From Phosphoribacter sp964647395 (lineage in GTDB: Bacteria; Actinomycetota; Actinomycetes; Actinomycetales; Dermatophilaceae): 64,000 nucleotides of DNA. Of the stretch, positions 61,277-64,000 are shown one piece after another (position 1 is the first letter of the stretch; each line of letters starts with the position of its first letter). The position numbers and the translations under genes were made by a program. A model generated the notes under the pieces. The model was not told where the DNA came from, made no database searches, and was given only the letters and a program-made list of their open reading frames with translations. The stretch is taken from the NCBI GenBank assembly GCA_964647395.1, contig CAZYHR010000003.1, positions 9,334-73,333 of the forward strand, read 5' to 3'.

Positions 61277-62113
61277 CTACACCCGCGCCGTGTCCTTGCG
61301 GAACCGCCAGACCGCACCGCCCGCGAAGAGCAGGCCCCAGGCCACCATGTTGACCACCCAGGAGACCAGGAACTCATCGGTGGCGCCGGGCAGGGCGGCG
61401 GTGAGCGGCCAGTGGGCGATCTGGCTCAGCCCGTAGATCGGGCTGAGCGAGGCGATCCGCCCGAAGGTGGAGGCGGGGTCGATCGGGGCCGAGAAGATGC
61501 CGCCGAAGATCGACAGGATCGCCAGGATCGGGCCGAGGAACTGCATGGCGTTCTCGCTGGGCAGCAGGTAGCCCATGAACAGGCCGAACGCGGCGAACAC
61601 CAGGGACCCGACGACGACGACGAGGGCGCTCTGCACCCAGACCTGGGTCGGCATCTGCGCCTTGTGGGTGACCCACCCGACGAGGAAGGTCATCACGGTG
61701 GCGAGCGCGCCCAGCAGCAGCGCGCTGAGCACCTTGATCAGGATGTATGCCGCGGGGTTGAGCGGCGTGAGCCGCAGCTGGCGGCTCCAGCCGCTGGCCC
61801 GCTCGATCGACACCGAGGCGCCGGCGCTCGTCGTGGCCATGATCGCGCCGTAGATGGCCATGCTGATCATGATGTAGGGCCCGACGACGGTGGTCGCGGT
61901 GTGCTCCCCCGCCGCCTCGATCTGGGTCGAGATGAACAGGAACATGACGACGGGGAAGACCAGGGTGAAGATCATCGTCCGCCGGTTGCGCAGCACCCGC
62001 CGCAGCTCGATGCCGAGCACGGTGGGGTTGAGCCCGGTGCCGGTGCTGGCCGGTCGCGCCGAGAGGTCGATGGTCACCGGCGCCCCGGGGGCGTGATCGG
62101 TCGTGGTGGTCAC
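61277..62113 (-). CDS. ABC-2 type transporter permease
   Basis: 278 residues with six predicted helices, cytoplasmic N-terminus containing the coupling helix region ELRRVLRNRRTMIFTLVFP, and IERASGWSRQLRLTPLNP between helices 2 and 3. It would export a hydrophobic compound, antibiotic or lipid with the ATPase encoded upstream. GTG start preceded by AAGGAGACTCCC. The order ATPase-permease-kinase-regulator is the classical bacitracin/daunorubicin-type resistance layout. Confidence 0.88.
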   Translation of the reverse strand: MTTTTDHAPGAPVTIDLSARPASTGTGLNPTVLGIELRRVLRNRRTMIFTLVFPVVMFLFISTQIEAAGEHTATTVVGPYIMISMAIYGAIMATTSAGASVSIERASGWSRQLRLTPLNPAAYILIKVLSALLLGALATVMTFLVGWVTHKAQMPTQVWVQSALVVVVGSLVFAAFGLFMGYLLPSENAMQFLGPILAILSIFGGIFSAPIDPASTFGRIASLSPIYGLSQIAHWPLTAALPGATDEFLVSWVVNMVAWGLLFAGGAVWRFRKDTARV

Positions 62114-62146
62114 GGGAGTCTCCTTGGGACGGAGCGGGACTGGGGT

Positions 62147-63118
62147 TCAGTTGCCGGGTGGGTCGAGGGGGTCGGCGGTGAGGGCGACGAAGGCGTCCTC
62201 CAGGCCGCGGGCCTCGATGAGCACGTCACGGGCCGGGGTCCGGGTCAGCAGGTGACGGGCCACGGCGTCGCTGTCGCGGGAGTGCACGACGACCTGGTCG
62301 CCGCGGATGTCGGCCTCGGCGCCGTCGGGCAGGTCGACCAGGTCGGCCGGCCGGACCTGCGGCCAGGTGGCCCGGACGACGCGGCCGCTGCCCAGCGCCC
62401 GGATCTGCGCCGGGGTGCCGTCCGCGACGATCTGCCCGTGCCGGACCAGGACGATGCGGTCGGCGTAGGCGTCGGCCTCCTCGAGGTAGTGGGTGGCGAA
62501 CACCACCGTCCGGCCGCGGTCGGCGTCGGCCCGGATGCTGGCCCAGAACGCCCGGCGGGACGCGACATCCATGCCGGCGGTGGGCTCGTCGAGGATGAGC
62601 AGTTCCGGGTCGCAGACCAGCGCCATGGCGAAGCGCAGCCGCTGCTGCTCGCCGCCGGAGCACTTGCCGACCCGGCGGTCGGCCAGTTCGACCAGGCCGG
62701 CCTGCGCCATGACCCGGTCGACCGGCAGCGGCTGGGCGAACAGCGCCGCGGTGTACTGCACGGTCTCGCGTACGGTGAGGTCCCGCAGCAGACCACCGGT
62801 CTGCATCACGGCGGACACCAGGCCGCGGCGGATCGCCTCGTGCGGCTCGAGCCCGAAGACCCGGACCGTGCCCGTCGTCGGGACGGACAGGCCCAGGACC
62901 AAGTCGATCGTCGTCGTCTTGCCGGCCCCGTTCGGGCCGAGGAAGGCCACCACCTCACCGGCGCGCACGGTCAGGTCGAGGCCGCGGACGGCAGCCACCG
63001 GCCCGAACGTCTTGGTCACCCCGGCCAGCGCGACGGCCGCTGGGGTGAGTTCCGCGGGGGCTCCGGTCTCGCGGACGCGCGGCGTCGGCCGGCTCGGGGG
63101 GCGGGTGGTTGTCGTCAT
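62147..63118 (-). CDS. ABC-2 transporter ATP-binding protein (DrrA-like)
   Basis: 323 residues. Walker A GPNGAGKTTT, Q-loop VMQTGGLLRDLT, signature CSGGEQQRLRFA (Cys replaces the usual Leu or Met), Walker B LLILDEPTAGMD and switch His FATHYLEEAD. The last 80 residues form the DrrA-type C-terminal domain. First gene of the exporter operon; upstream at 63178-63189 is a TGACA-GA-TGTCA palindrome that may bind the operon's own response regulator. Confidence 0.9.
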   Translation of the reverse strand: MTTTTRPPSRPTPRVRETGAPAELTPAAVALAGVTKTFGPVAAVRGLDLTVRAGEVVAFLGPNGAGKTTTIDLVLGLSVPTTGTVRVFGLEPHEAIRRGLVSAVMQTGGLLRDLTVRETVQYTAALFAQPLPVDRVMAQAGLVELADRRVGKCSGGEQQRLRFAMALVCDPELLILDEPTAGMDVASRRAFWASIRADADRGRTVVFATHYLEEADAYADRIVLVRHGQIVADGTPAQIRALGSGRVVRATWPQVRPADLVDLPDGAEADIRGDQVVVHSRDSDAVARHLLTRTPARDVLIEARGLEDAFVALTADPLDPPGN

Positions 63119-63177
63119 GGCCCCACTGTCCCGGCCGGCCGGGTCAGCTCCCTGGCCCGTCCGTCACGAACTCGCCA

Positions 63178-63189
63178 TGACAGATGTCA
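63178..63189. promoter_or_regulatory. TGACA-N2-TGTCA palindrome upstream of the exporter operon
   Basis: A perfect 5-2-5 inverted repeat 60 nt before the ATPase start and just after the glyS stop. Position and symmetry fit a LuxR-family response regulator site. The assignment is inferred. Confidence 0.45.
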
Positions 63190-63215
63190 CCCGTCCGGGT
63201 GCAGCGGCGGCCGCC

Positions 63216-64000
<785 letters not shown>

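Noticed and set aside
61261..61377. N-terminal extension of the sensor kinase
   Set aside because: It overlaps the permease gene and is a Trp/Ser/Arg-rich shadow; GTG 61260 leads directly into the membrane domain.

Overview
The window is very GC-rich, uses almost only G/C-ending codons, and has many start/stop overlaps (ATGA, GTGA, TGATG). It also carries several TANNNT boxes placed 5-8 nt before the start codon, as in leaderless transcripts. Together with the gene content (single-chain multidomain acyl-CoA carboxylase, EtfD-type Fe-S membrane protein, GluABCD-type transporter, single-chain GlyRS) this points to an actinobacterium, most likely Micrococcales and perhaps near Dermatophilaceae/Intrasporangiaceae; the family is an inference. 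Four N-gaps (three of 10 nt, one of 100 nt) show a scaffolded draft or metagenome assembly.

Layout: (1) 1-943, a CapA-like lipoprotein leaving the window; (2) 1066-4477, a GluABCD-type amino-acid ABC transporter; (3) 4658-10428, electron-transfer flavoprotein subunits, an EtfD-like membrane Fe-S oxidoreductase and an acyl-CoA dehydrogenase; (4) 10513-24202, a giant KS-AT-KS-ACP(n)-KR-DH synthase and a 1780-residue fused biotin-dependent carboxylase, with a phosphopantetheinyl transferase nearby at 25788-26567; (5) 24463-29734, a dehydratase, a P-loop protein, tRNA-Asn, a conserved small protein, dnaG and a conserved hypothetical; (6) 29859-42588, a divergent sialic acid/amino sugar cluster (Opp/Dpp-type importer, lyase, ROK kinase on the minus strand; GntR regulator, sialidase, NanE, NagB, NagA on the plus strand); (7) 42683-46739, a YdeI-dNTPase fusion, a tRNA-dihydrouridine synthase and a DUF2505-like protein; (8) 46926-55104, two tandem DmsA-like molybdoenzymes with one DmsB, one DmsC, a TorD-like chaperone and a ferredoxin-like protein; (9) 55233-59528, an AEC transporter, a MarR regulator, an aromatic-type FAD monooxygenase and a hydrolase; (10) 59528-64000, a LuxR/NarL-DesK-type two-component system with an ABC-2 exporter, then the C-terminal part of glycyl-tRNA synthetase.

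The most unusual part is region 4. The synthase looks like a Pfa-related iterative lipid synthase with two ketosynthases that both keep Cys-His-His, a malonyl-type AT and no enoyl reductase. Its one fully readable carrier domain has Thr where the phosphopantetheine Ser should be. The assembly gap falls in near-identical carrier repeats, so their number is unknown. The partner carboxylase keeps its biotinyl lysine and a carboxyltransferase half, but its biotin carboxylase domain has lost the Gly-rich ATP-grasp segment and most catalytic residues. The ETF/EtfD/acyl-CoA dehydrogenase genes directly upstream could supply redox chemistry to the same lipid pathway or be a separate beta-oxidation module.

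The DNA also carries a dispersed GGTATGCCGC element in genes and in intergenic hairpins, and a 28-29 bp repeat ending in GGAACGTTCC found in pairs at two convergent gene ends.
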